From Muscardinus avellanarius (taxonomy: Eukaryota > Chordata > Mammalia > Rodentia > Gliridae), in NCBI GenBank assembly GCA_963383645.1, contig OY726557.1, positions 128,182,103 through 128,246,102 on the forward strand: a stretch of 64,000 nt of DNA. Reading direction: 5' to 3'. Made by a program: the position numbers and the translations under genes. Shown one piece after another: positions 21,990-32,939 of the stretch. Below the pieces are notes generated by a model. The model saw only the letters and a program-made list of their open reading frames with translations. It was not told the DNA's origin and searched no databases. The first letter of the stretch is position 1, and the number at the start of each line of letters is the position of its first letter.

Positions 21990-23925
21990 GCCTGGAAAGA
22001 GATTAAAGCAGAAATAAAGAGCCTATCATAAAAAATGCTCAGGACCAAAAGGAAGAAAACTATATAGGTTTATATTGTTGATGAATGTAGGCACAAAACT
22101 GCTAAACAAAATGCTAGCAACCACACATTGAAACCCACATGAAGAAAATTATACACCGTGACCAAATATGGTTCATCTCAGGGATGCAAGGCTGGTTCAA
22201 CATACAAAAAACAATCAATTTAATTCATCACATAAAGAAAACCAAAGACAAAAATCACATGATCATTTCAATATGCTGAAAATCATTGGATAAAATCCAA
22301 CTACTCTTTATGCTAAAATATTGCAGAGAATTGAGAGAGAACAACATACCTCAACATCATAAAGGCAATATACAGTAAGCCCACAGTCAACATCATATTA
22401 AATGGAGAAAAACTGTGAGAGTTCCCCCTAAAAATAGGAACAAAACAAGATGTTCATTTTTACTACATTTTTAATATAGTATTTGAGACTCTGGAGCAAT
22501 AAGGCAAGAGGAGGAAATCAAAGAAGTACAAATAGGAAAAAGAACTATCCCTATTTGCAGGAAACATGATACTATACATAAAAGACCCAACAAACTCAAC
22601 CAAAAAGCATATAGAACTGACTAACATATTCAGCAAAGTGTCTAGATACAGTCAGAAGCTTTCCTATATGCGAACCATAAATCTACTGAAAAAGAAATCC
22701 AGAAAACACTTCCACTCAGGATATCCCATAAAAAATTAAAATACTCAGGAATAAGCCTAACCAAAGAGATAAAAGACTTCTACAAAGAAAAATTTAAAGC
22801 TTTGAAAAAAGAAATCAAAGAAGACTTTAGGAGATGAAAAGAACTTTTATACTCTTAGATAGACTGTATTAATATAATCAAAATGGTCGTTCTTCCAAAA
22901 GTGATGTACAGAATCACTGCAATACCTGTTAAATTACCAAGATCATTTTTCACAAACATAGAAATATCAGTCCTTACATTCATTTGGAACAACAATAAAC
23001 CCAAAATAGCCAAAGTAGTTCTCAGCAACAAAAAACATACAGGAAGAATCACAGTACCTGACTTTAAGCTATACTACAAATCCATACTAATACAAACAGC
23101 ATGGTGAGCTGGGTGGGCGTGGTGGCGCACACTTGCAATCCCAGCATTTGGGAGGCTGAGACCAGAGGATTGCAGTTCGCGGACAGCCTCAGCTACTTAG
23201 TGAGGCCCTCTGCAACTTAGTGAGACCCTGTTTCAAAATAAAGAATAAAAAATAGGGTAGGGGGTGTAGCTCGGAGGTCAAATGCCCCTGGGTTCCATCC
23301 CTGGACCGCAAAAAAAAAAAAAAAAAAAAAAAAGCATGGTATTGGCCCAAAAACAAACACATAGAACAATGGAACAGAATAGAAGATATAGAAACAAATC
23401 CACACACTTACAGCCAATTGATTTTTGACAAAGAGGGAAAAACATACACCGAAAAAAGCTTTTCAATGAGTGGTTTTGGCAAAACTGACTAACTATATGC
23501 AGAAAAATGAAAATAAACCCCACTTTCTCACCCTGCACAAGAGTCAGTTCAAGATGAGTCAAAGACTTGGAAATTAGACCAGAGACCTTGAAGCTTCTTG
23601 AAAAGGGCACAGGTCCAACACTGCAACACATAGACAGTGGTAAAACCTTCCTCAACAAGACCCCAAAGGCACAAGAAATTAAGAGGTGGTTCAACACGTG
23701 GGATTGCATTAAACTGAAGAGCTGCGCACAGCAAAGAAAACTATCAAAAACCTCAGCAGAGAGCTAAAAGAATGGAAGAAAAGTTTTGCCAACTACTCCT
23801 CTGATAGAGAATTAGTATCTAGAACATATAGAGAACTCAAGAAACTCACCACTCCTGATTTGTGCATGTATGCTTCTACCATCTTGTACCCCAATAAGAT
23901 GTATGACTACAGTATACCAATTAAA
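21990..23925 (+). pseudogene. L1 ORF2 (reverse transcriptase) pseudogene with internal deletion
   Basis: Follows L1 ORF2 from the RT thumb/palm side ('gggatgcaaggctggttcaa' at 22181) to about 23845, then jumps directly to the last part of the 3'UTR ('gtgcatgtatgc...actacagtataccaatt'), so the ORF2 end and most of the 3'UTR are deleted. The RT active-site Phe-Ala-Asp-Asp is Phe-Ala-Gly-Asn here (22554-22565), so catalysis would be lost. Frameshifts and stops break the frame into pieces under 100 codons. The L1 ORF2 product nicks target DNA and reverse-transcribes its own RNA; this copy cannot. A SINE at 23106-23332 splits it. Confidence 0.88.
23106..23332 (+). mobile_element. Young B1-dID SINE (type A) in an L1
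   Basis: Nearly consensus, CpG-bearing ('ggcgtggtggcgcacacttg', 'cagttcgcggacagcctc'), with A(23). 'agcatggt' is repeated on both sides (23098-23105, 23333-23340), at the L1 position that normally reads 'agcatggtactgg'. Confidence 0.95.
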
Positions 23926-23927
23926 AT

Positions 23928-23980
23928 GCATACATACATACATACATACATACATACATACGTACATACATACATACAGT
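23928..23980. repeat. (CATA)n microsatellite
   Basis: About 13 units grown from the A-rich L1 tail. Confidence 0.95.
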
Positions 23981-24066
23981 GGCCTGAAGTTGTAGTTCAG
24001 TGGTAGAGCACTGGCCTACTATGTGTGAGGCATTGGGTATAATCTCCAGTGCTGTCAAAAAGAAAA
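23981..24066 (+). mobile_element. ID element (tRNA-derived SINE)
   Basis: 'gttgtagttcagtggtagag' is a box-A-like start; a 'ctactatgtgtgaggc' middle and box-B-like 'gggtataatctccagt' follow. About 80 bp with an A-rich end. Full-length middle, unlike the shortened ID part of the B1-dID copies. A retroposed SINE, not a tRNA gene. Confidence 0.85.
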
Positions 24067-24239
24067 TACATATATTTTAGAAAGAGTTTACCATTTTCCT
24101 TAAGGAAAGAAACAAAAAACCGCTGCAACTTTAATTGGAATGTCTTGAGACATATACATATCGATTTGGGGAGAGTTGACATCTTTTTATTGTTTCTTCC
24201 AATCTATAAACACTATTTACTGCATTCACTTAGATCTTT

Positions 24240-25490
24240 AATTCCCCTCTGTGAAGTCTGAGTTTTCTGTGGAGAGGTCTTCAGCACCTTTCATCACATT
24301 CATTATGATGTGTTTGATGTTTCTTTCATGCCATTATAAATAGCATAGTTTCTATTTCATTTTCTAATTGAATTTGCTGATATGAAAAAATACAACTGGT
24401 ATTTCGTATTTTGACCTTACATTGTGTAACTTTGTGTTAGTCACATTTTTATTTCAAAGGCTATCTACAGACTATTTTGAATGTCCAATGCATAATCATG
24501 CTATCTGCAAATAGTGATAATTTTTGTTCTTCTCTCTCAATAATTACTTTTATTTTCTCTGTGCCTCATTATACTGGTTAGAACCGTCATTACAGTATTG
24601 AATAGAATTGGGGACAGAAAACATCTTTATTTTCATCCAATTTGGAGAGGAAAAATTTTTAAAAATTATTCTTAAACATAGTATTTGCTGTATTTTTCTT
24701 TTAATACTCTGTAAGCAACAGCTCTTTCTAATTTTTAAAGAATGTTAAGACTGAACTTTTAAATCATGAATTGATGTTGAATTCTATCAAATATTTTGCA
24801 TTCATTAAAATGATTACATGGTTTTCTTCTGTATTCTATTAATATAGTGAATTGCATTGATTTTTTAAATGTTGAAGCAATTTTGTGTCTCTGGAGTAAA
24901 CTTGGCTTGGATATAATGTTTCGTTTCTGCATTTTATTTGTTAATATTGTTTTGGGATTTTTTTCAAACTATATTTATATTACTCATAAAGTCATCTTGG
25001 CCTGAAATTGTCTTTGTAGAAAAGTATTTAACTAAAGATTGGCTTCTATACTGCATATAATATTTGAAATTTTTAACTCTTATGTTAGCTTTAGAGAGTT
25101 GTTCTTTTGTGTTTGTGTGTTGAACTGGAGATTGAACCCAAGTGCATTCTACCTCCGAGATCCACCCTTAACCCTATTTTGAAGCAGGGTCTGACTAATT
25201 TGCAGATGGCCTTACTAAGTAGCTGGAGGCTGGCTGTGAGCCTGTGATCCTCCTGTCTCAGCCTCCCAAGTAATGGGATTACAAAGGTGCATCACTATGC
25301 CTAACTAATTTATTATTTTTGTTAGCCCATTCAAATAATTAACCTTTAACTTTCCAATTTTTTGTATTCTATGTTTCTCATTTAATTGATTCTTTACTCA
25401 TTTTTATTACTTTCTTTTTTATATTTAATTGGGTTTCATTTTCACTTTATTCAGTTTTTCGTATCTGATGTTTATGCTTTTTTGAGTCAC
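24240..25490 (-). mobile_element. Ancient L1 ORF2, antisense
   Basis: 'catgctatctgcaaatagtg', 'tatactggttagaaccgtc' and 'tctggagtaaacttggcttg' are antisense ORF2 landmarks in order. It resumes after the SINE at 25118-25308. No intact frame. Confidence 0.75.
25118..25308 (-). mobile_element. B1-dID SINE, antisense
   Basis: 'ggagattgaacccaagtgca' to 'gcatcactatgcctaacta'. Moderately diverged. Confidence 0.87.
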
Positions 25491-25496
25491 TTACTC

Positions 25497-25541
25497 TTCC
25501 TTCCTTCCTTCCCTCCTTCCCTTCTTTCTTCCTTCCTTCCT
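25497..25541. repeat. CT-rich simple repeat (TTCC)n
   Basis: Imperfect TTCC/CTTC units. Confidence 0.85.
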
Positions 25542-25577
25542 AAACTACACACCTAGCCTCATATAATTTGTTATTTT

Positions 25578-25769
25578 TTGTTTGTTTGTTTGGTACTGGG
25601 GTTCCTGGAAACCCTTCTACCTCCGGGCTACACTCCCAGACCTATTTTATATTTTTTATTTGGAAACAGGGTCTCCCAAGCAAAAGCGGCTGGCTTCGAA
25701 CCAGTGCGATCCTCCTGTCTCTGCCTCCCAAGCACGAGGATTACAAGCGTGCGCCACCACGCCCGGTCT
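25578..25769 (-). mobile_element. B1-dID SINE (type B), antisense, young
   Basis: TSD 'tataattt(g/a)ttatttt' (25562-25577, 25770-25785). Few substitutions and CpGs retained ('caccacgcccggtc'). Confidence 0.95.
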
Positions 25770-25785
25770 TATAATTTATTATTTT

Positions 25786-25908
25786 AAAACAGAGTCTTGC
25801 TAAATTAATTAGGCCCTTGTGAAATTGTTGAGGCTGTCCTCAAATCTGTGATACTTCTCTCTCAGCCTCCCAAGTACTGGTACTACAAAGATAAACTATC
25901 AAGTCTTG
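25786..25908 (-). mobile_element. Old B1-like monomer, antisense
   Basis: 'aaaacagagtcttgctaaat' to 'tactggtactacaaagataa'. Confidence 0.7.
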
Positions 25909-25917
25909 ATTGTAATT

Positions 25918-26290
25918 TTTTAAATATGCTTTTATTAGTACATTATCTGGAATCCTTCTGGTGTCCCAATTGTTTCCTAGCTTCCGTATATTAGAGCAAA
26001 CAATGACCCTTCACTTTCTGTGACTGGCTAATTTCACTTAAGATAATGTTCTTCAAGTCCTTCCATTGTTTTACAAATGACATAATTTTGTTTTTTGTTG
26101 CTGAGTAGAAGTCCATTGTGTGGATATACCATAATTTTGTAATCCATTCATCTGTTGATGGACATCGAGATTGGTTCTATAACTTTGCTATTGTGAATTG
26201 TGCTGCTGTGAACATGAGTATGCACATATTACTGTAGTTCTCTGATTTCAATCCCTTTGGAAAGATACCCAGGAGTGGTTTTGAGAATGG
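25918..26290 (-). mobile_element. L1 3' end, antisense, truncated
   Basis: 'tttattagtacattatctgg' through 'gtaatccattcatctgttga' to 'aagatacccaggagtggttt'. Its 3'UTR looks internally shortened. Confidence 0.8.
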
Positions 26291-26396
26291 CCCTTGCTAA
26301 TTTACTGCATACTGGCCTCAAATCTGTAATTTTTCTGGCTCAGTGTACCAAGCACTAGGATTAACAGTATGTGCCACCATGTCCAGAATAATTCTA
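26291..26396 (-). mobile_element. Diverged B1-like monomer, antisense
   Basis: 'ggcctcaaatctgtaatttt' to 'tgccaccatgtccag'. Confidence 0.6.
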
Positions 26397-26432
26397 ATTT
26401 CTAATATATACATTTAAGATTGTAAATTTTTC

Positions 26433-26718
26433 TGAACCGAGTGTGGTGGCACATGCTTGCAATTCCAGTACTTGAGAGGCTGAGACAGGAGGACCTCAGT
26501 TCGCGGCCAGCCTCAGCTACTTAGTGAGGCCCTCCCCAACTTAATGAGACCCTGTTTCCAAATGCAAAATAAACTGGGCGCGGTGGCACACACTTGTAAT
26601 CCCAGTGCTTGGGAGGCAGAGACAGGAGGATGGGATGGCATAGGTTCAAAGCACAGCAACTTAGTGAGACCCTGTTTCCAAATAAAGTACAAAATAGATC
26701 TGGGAGTATAGCCTGGTA

Positions 26719-26803
<85 letters not shown>

Positions 26804-26930
26804 TATACACACACTATACACACATATATACATATACACACATATACACATCATATATACGAGGCTGGAAGTGAAGTTCATAGGTAGAATGCCCCTGGGT
26901 TCAATCTTCAGTACTGCAAAAATAAATAAG

Positions 26931-26960
<30 letters not shown>
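26433..26960 (+). mobile_element. B1-dID SINE split by a second B1-dID
   Basis: Outer copy: B1 part 26433-26572, ID-like tail and (AAAT)n at about 26863-26958. Between them a second copy starts at 26573 ('ctgggcgcggtggcacacac'), whose tail has turned into (TA)n then (CA)n at 26720-26860. Confidence 0.85.
26720..26860. repeat. (TA)n(CA)n compound microsatellite
   Basis: TA run to 26773, CA run to 26798, then mixed TACA/TATA units. Confidence 0.95.
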
Positions 26961-26964
<4 letters not shown>

Positions 26965-26999
26965 TCCTGAAGCAGAGCTTTAGTTGCACTCAAAGCGTT

Positions 27000-27600
27000 G
27001 CTACATTTTGTTTATTATTATTCAGTTCAAAATATATTCTAACGTTCATTATGATTTAGAAATGTACTGCTTAATTTCCAAACATTTGGGGATTTTTCTG
27101 ATTAACTTTTTGCTAGAGATTCCTAACTTAATAATAGTATAACAAGAGAATATATTCTGTATAATACCAATCCTTTCAAAATGGTTCAGACTTGCTTTAT
27201 GGCTCAATATATAGTGTATTTTGGAACTCATTTTGTATGCACTTACAAAATGTGAATTATTCACTTGTTGGTGTAGTGTTCTATATTATGGAAATTAAGG
27301 CAATTTTGTTAATCACACTGTGTCTCATTTATGCTGACTGATTATATCTGGTATTTACAAGTGAGGGAGATGTGTTAAAATCTCAACTGTGATTTTGATT
27401 TGTCTTTTTCTTCTTCTTTCTTTGTTTTCATGTTTGCATTACACAGCTTTAAACCAGATTTGGGGGCAAATATATGTTTGGAATTGTTATATCTTTATGT
27501 AGAGTGGAAATTTTATTATTATGAAATATTTTCACCTTTACAATGATTCTTTTTTCAAGTCTATGTCTTTAATATTAAATTAAACAGTTTTCTTTAAAAT
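27000..27600 (-). mobile_element. Ancient L1, antisense
   Basis: 'tgattatatctggtatttac', 'cagctttaaaccagattt' and the following T-rich sequence fit an old L1, upstream of the 24-25 kb fragments in L1 order. Confidence 0.5.
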
Positions 27601-27613
27601 TTCTGTTTGAATG

Positions 27614-27821
27614 GCTGGGAACCGTGGCGCCTGCTTGTAATTTCAATACTTGGGAGGTTGAAACAGAAGGTTGACATGTTCACAGTCAGCCTCAGCTACT
27701 TAGTGAGGCTCACTGCAACTTAGTGAAATCCTGTTTTAAAATAAAGAATAAAAAGTAGATCTGAGGTGTAGCTCAGAACTAGAATACCCCTGGGCCCAAT
27801 CCCTAATACCAAGAAAAAAAA
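27614..27821 (+). mobile_element. B1-dID SINE (type A)
   Basis: Perfect 12-bp TSD 'tctgtttgaatg' (27602-27613, 27822-27833). Confidence 0.93.
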
Positions 27822-27879
27822 TCTGTTTGAATGAAATGCATTTTCCAGTACTTTATTTACAATCTTGTTGATTTCTTAT

Positions 27880-28820
27880 ATTTAAGGTCTGTCCAACTCT
27901 CCAACCTATAGACATTGGTAGAGACACCCTTAATAAGAATCCCAAAGCTCAGGAAATAAAACTGAAAATCAATGAATAGGATGGTATCAAATTTAAAAGC
28001 TTCTATACATACAGCAAAGGAAATCATCAAGAGTCCAGAGAGCCTATGGAATAAAAAAACAAAATCTTTGCTAGCAATTCCACTGATAGAGAACTAGTAT
28101 TTAAAATAAAGAAAGCACTTTTTAAAAACTACATTAAAAATTAATATCCCAATACAAATTGGCAATTAAACTGAAGACACACTTCTCATAGAAGAAACAC
28201 AGATAGCCAATACATTTATGAAAAAATACTCAACATCATTAGCCATCAGAGAAATGCAAAACAAAACTACACTGAGATTTCATCTAACTCCAGTTAGAAG
28301 AACAATCATCAAGAACAAAAACAAACAATAGTAAATTCTGGTCAGGATATGAGGCAGCATTAAGTTCTATATAATGTTGTACAACCACTATGGCGGTTCC
28401 TCAAAAGACTAAGAATAGAATGATCATAATGACTCAGCTATACTACTCCTCAGTATTTTTCCAAAACAATTAAAATCAGAATACTATAGTAATGTGTGAA
28501 CACCTATGTTTATAGCTGCCCAATTTACAAGAGACTATCTTGATGTCCATCAAGAGATGAATGGATAGAGACGGGTGTGGTGGCCCAAGCTTGTAATCCC
28601 AGCATTTGGGATCCCAGTTCAAGGACGGCCTCAGCTGCTTAGCGAGGCCCCTTGCAACTCAGTGAGACCTGTTTCAAAAATAAAGGATAAAAAATTAGGG
28701 CTGGGGTGTTGCTCAGAGATAGAATGCCCCTGGGTTCCATCCCTAGTACCCCCCAAAAAAAGAAGTTAATAAAAGAGAGGAATGATAAACAAAATGTGGT
28801 ATATATGTCATTTTCATGGT
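27880..28820 (+). mobile_element. Older L1 ORF2 fragment
   Basis: 'aaaatactcaacatcattag' (about 28220), 'gatttcatctaactccagtt' and 'gatgtccatcaagagatgaa' are ORF2 C-terminal landmarks. A SINE interrupts it at 28569. Broken throughout. Confidence 0.78.
28569..28783 (+). mobile_element. B1-dID SINE (type A)
   Basis: Starts 'gacgggtgtggtggcccaag', with part of the B1 middle deleted, and ends 'ccatccctagtacccccc' plus A-run. The flanks share a diverged 'agaNgaatg(g)ata'. Confidence 0.88.
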
Positions 28821-28839
28821 TTCTTCTTTGAAGAATAAT

Positions 28840-28974
28840 ATCCTTTCCATTTAGCCACTTTTAAGATCTTCCCTTTCTTTTGTTTTGTTTTTTTTCTAGG
28901 AGTTCTGTTACAACAGGTAGTATTCTTTGTACTTAGACCTCTGGATTTATGGATCTTCTTAAATCTTTTGTTTC

Positions 28975-29005
<31 letters not shown>

Positions 29006-29400
29006 TTATTTTTATTATTATTATTATTTTTTTTTTTTGGTGGTACTGGGGTTCCTGGAAACCCTTCTATCTCCAGGCTATACTACGAGACCTATTTTTA
29101 TATATATTTTTAAAATTTGGAAACGAGGTCTCTTAAGCCAGTGAGGCTGGCTTTGAACCTGCGCGATCCTCCTGTCTCTGCCTCCCAAGCGAGGGGATTA
29201 CAAGTCTGCGCCACCACACCCAGCTTGTTTCATATTTTTAAAATCAAATTTAAAAAAGTTTGGTCAGAATCTCTGAAAATATTTCATTCTTCTATCTATA
29301 CCTTTTCTTCATTCTAGCAATCCTAACCAGCAATGTTATATATATATTTTTTATAATATCTCATTATCTCATTTGGTTCTAATGCTATTTTCTGAATGTG
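28840..29400 (-). mobile_element. Ancient L1 segment A (split by SINE)
   Basis: 'cttagacctctggatttatg' and, after the SINE, 'ggtcagaatctctgaaaata' match a well-known old L1 segment. It is paralogous to 30835-30939 plus 34120-34290. Confidence 0.65.
28977..29224 (-). mobile_element. B1-dID SINE (type B), antisense
   Basis: (ATTT)n/T-rich tail 28977-29040, then 'ggtactggggttcctggaaa' to 'gcgccaccacacccagc'. TSD 'ttgtttcat' (28968-28976, 29225-29233). Confidence 0.93.
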
Positions 29401-29404
29401 CCAC

Positions 29405-29850
29405 TTTTTCAAAGAAATTATACTCAGCCATAAAGAACAAAAGTATGTCATTTGCAGGAAAATGGATGTAACTGTAAAATGCTAGGCTAAATGAAATCAA
29501 CCAGTCTCAGAAAGTCAAGAGTTTTATTTCCTATCATATGTAAAATTAGAAAGAAAATAGAAAACAAAAGGGAATTCAGATAAATGAGGAGAGAGACCAG
29601 AGCAGTAGAATAGTGAAAATGGTTTCAGATAAAGGAAGTAGGGAAGGAACAAAGGAGGCTTGATGAAGGAAACAGATGAAAGAATGCCATGTACATACAT
29701 GAAGTTAGCACTATCAATCTCCCTCATATATATGGGGGGAATACAGAAGGAACACACCAAGTGCTGTGTGCATGTATTTTAGTGCCACATTCAACTTCGC
29801 TGTGATGTATAATTATAATGTACTAATAAAAGTATAAAATAAAATATATT
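29405..29850 (+). mobile_element. 5'-truncated L1 3' end
   Basis: 'attatactcagccataaaga' through the purine-rich 3'UTR to 'taatgtactaataaaagtat'. Same subfamily as 19885-20325. Confidence 0.82.
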
Positions 29851-29859
29851 CCAGTTTTT

Positions 29860-30939
29860 ATACTATCTATAATGAGTATTCATTTAAATTACACTAAAGT
29901 ATGTAATCAGTGACATTTAATGTGACTTTTGATATGGTATATTTAGCTACATTATTTGTTTTTTATTTATCTATTCATTCCTGGTATTTTTTCTCCTCCA
30001 TTGCCTTCTTTCAGAATTATCAAGTAATTTTATTATTTTATTTGCCATGTTTTATTTTTAATTTTCTTATATTTATTATAATAAAGATGGAAATATCTAC
30101 CAATTAAATATTAAAGTCCACCTAATAGCCTAATATTATTTTTTCTATTATTTCCAATGAAGTTACTTTGTTTCTTGACTGAATTTAATCAAAATATGTT
30201 TATATGTGTTTGCTTCTTAAATATCCTAAATTTTACAAGTATCTTTATTATGGTTTAAAAACATTGATAGCCATTTAGTTTATCCAAAAGGCATTATTTT
30301 TTTCTTAACTGTTATTGAACTGAAGTAACATTTTCTGCCTGAATTTTTTATTTATTTATTTATTTATTTTTTTGTGGTACTGAAATGAAACTCTGGGGCA
30401 TTCTACCTCTGAGCTGTACTCCCAGACCTATTTTTTTATTCTTTTTTTTGAAACAGGGTCTCACTGAGTTGTAAAAGGACTTGCTAAATAACTAAGGCTG
30501 TCCTAGAATAGGTCTCCTCCTGTCTCAGCATTACAAATGGTGGGATCACAAGCATGTGACACCATGCCTGGCTAGAAAAAAATTTTTAAATTTATTTCTT
30601 CATAGCCATGCTATTGCTAAAATCTTTGAAGTATTTTTTTAACTTTATTAAAACCATTATTTTGCCTGTATTTGTGAGAATTGTTTTCATTTGGGTCCAG
30701 AATTCCAGATTCATAATACCTTGCTAACATTTTGTAGATACCATTACATTGTCCTATAATTTCACTTTCTTCTATTCAAAGGGCAGTGGTAATTTTCAGT
30801 TTCTCCTTTGAAGGCAATATGTCATTTTCTTCTGGCCTTTTTTGATATCTTCTCTTTCCTATGATTTTTAGAAGTTCTACTCTGACACATGTGATATTCT
30901 TTATACTTAGACCTCTGGCTTTATTGATCTTGAAACTTT
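29860..30939 (-). mobile_element. Ancient L1 segment B
   Basis: T-rich antisense L1 sequence, interrupted by a SINE at 30346-30575. Ends at 30939, immediately before the L1-like insertion; continues at 34120-34290. Confidence 0.55.
30346..30575 (-). mobile_element. B1-dID SINE (type A), antisense
   Basis: (TTTA)n tail, 'tggtactgaaatgaaactct' and antisense B1 to 'gtgacaccatgcctggc'. Confidence 0.88.
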
Positions 30940-31379
30940 TGCTTCACATATATTAAATTTATTGGTGCATTGTAATCAGATATCTTGATGAAGTATAGGA
31001 TGGTAGAGACATACACGCGTACATCACTCATTTAGGCCTTTCCTAATTCCCTCCCCCCTTCTCATGTTGGGCTTAGTGATTGACTTTGAAAAGTGGACGA
31101 CTGAACATCAAGTGCATTAGAGTGTTTCTCTTTCCCCCTCTCACCTCCCTCAGTTACGTCACCTTCTTTCCTCATCTAAGTTTTCTCCTGCTTAGTCTGG
31201 AATCCCTCCTATGTTCCATTTTCTTTCTAGATTCCACATATTAGGAAAAACATCCAACTTTTCTCTTTTTGTGACTGGCTAATCTCACTTTGCATAATGT
31301 TCTCCAGTTCCATTCATTTCCCTGAAAATGGTGTAATTTTATTCTTCTCTATGGCTGAGTAAGTTTTTTGTTTTTGCAG

Positions 31380-31566
31380 GTCTAGGGATGGAACCCAGGG
31401 GCATTTGACCTCAGAGCTACACCCCCTGCCCTATTTTTTATTTTGAAACAGGGTCTCACTAAGTTGTGGAGGGCCTCACTAAGTAGCTGAGGCTACTTGA
31501 AAAGGGATCCTCTGGTCTCAGCCTCCCGAATGCTGGGATTACAAGTGTGTGCCACCATGCCCAGCT
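31380..31566 (-). mobile_element. B1-dID SINE (type A), antisense
   Basis: 'tctagggatggaacccaggg' to 'gccaccatgcccagc', with 'tgagtaa' repeated on both sides. Splits the L1 3' end. Confidence 0.92.
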
Positions 31567-32939
31567 TGAGTAAAATTTTATTGTGTACATATTCCATAGT
31601 TTTGTAATCCATTCATCTGTTGATGGACATCCTGGCTGGCTCCATAGTTTGGCAATTGTTAATTGTGCAGCTACAAATATAGATACACATGCATTAGTTT
31701 GGTAGTTTTGGTTTCGATTATTTTGGGGTAGATACCCAGAAGTGATAGTGCTGGATCATATGGTAAGTTCATTCCCATATTGATTCCCAAAGTGGTAGCA
31801 CTAATTTGAAATACCACTAACAATGTATTAGAGTTTCCACTTCACATTCTGGCCAGTATTTGTTGCTGTTTGTGTTTTTAATGATGAGAGTTGAGTTTGG
31901 GATGTATTATCCAGATAAGGTAGTCAAGAATACCTCATAATTTATTTGTTGCTAAGGAAGAAAATATATATAAAATATGCAATATAAAATATTTGTTAAT
32001 GATGCAACCAGAAATGGTTTTGAATCATGCAAAAATAGTATCAAATGTACAAGTTATTCAGGCTCCTTAATTGCTGCTTCAATCACTTTTATAGTGTCTT
32101 ATTCTGGAGGTAGATATTTACCACAAAGTATGCTTTGAAAATGAATAGTCTCTACTATATGGGTATTATCAGCTCTCTGTTTTGTGTTATCACCTTTTGA
32201 TACCAACATTAAAAATTATGTTATGTATCATTCCATTGTTTTTCTGTCTATAGATCACCAGTACTGGGTTGCATTGCTGTAGGACTCCTTCTTCCCACTG
32301 CAGTGGTGATGTTGATGGGTTTCAGGAGTTAACAACATTGCGGTATGAGCAAAACAGTTTATACCCTGTGTGTTTTTAAACTTTCTGTGTGGGATGTTGG
32401 GTGGTTCCATCAGTCAGTTGTGGTTGACTTGTCTGGTGGTCCTTTCTGGTGATTCACCTATTTGGTTTAATCTCAACAGTAGGAGTTTAGAGGTATCAGT
32501 TGGTATATTCGAGTGCAAGTTGTGTTGTATTTAATTGTGAAATGGTGTGTGAGGAGGCAGGAGCTGGAGTAATGAATGCAAGAATAGGATAAAGGCCAGA
32601 TAGGATTAAATAGAATGAGAATTTGAGTGTAGTAAGTTAATATATAGTAGAAATTAAAGATGGCAAAAATATAGGAAATTCTAGTAGCCATGTTAGAGTA
32701 TTTAGGTATTGTGATACAAAATGTATTTAATAAAAAACATAGAAAAGAAATAAAAGGGATGGAGAGAAGAGAGTAGATAGGAAAGAGGAAGAAAGCATGT
32801 AAAGAAATGGGGAGAAGAGAAAGACAACAGTTAAAAAAAGAAACATGCAGAACAAAACAGCAAAGGGAATACGTATATGTGACAATGATAAAAAAAAAAA
32901 AGGAAAAGAAAAGAAAAATACTACTATGCTACACTTAGC

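Noticed and set aside
23278..23709. 143-codon minus-strand frame
   Set aside because: Antisense of L1 ORF2 plus a SINE tail. L1 coding sense is the plus strand here.
23981..24066. Possible tRNA gene
   Set aside because: It has tRNA-like box A/B words but no cloverleaf, and the length and A-rich end of an ID SINE.
26513..26989. 158-codon minus-strand frame
   Set aside because: Composed of SINE sequence and (TA)n/(CA)n repeats (Tyr-Ile and Cys-Val runs).
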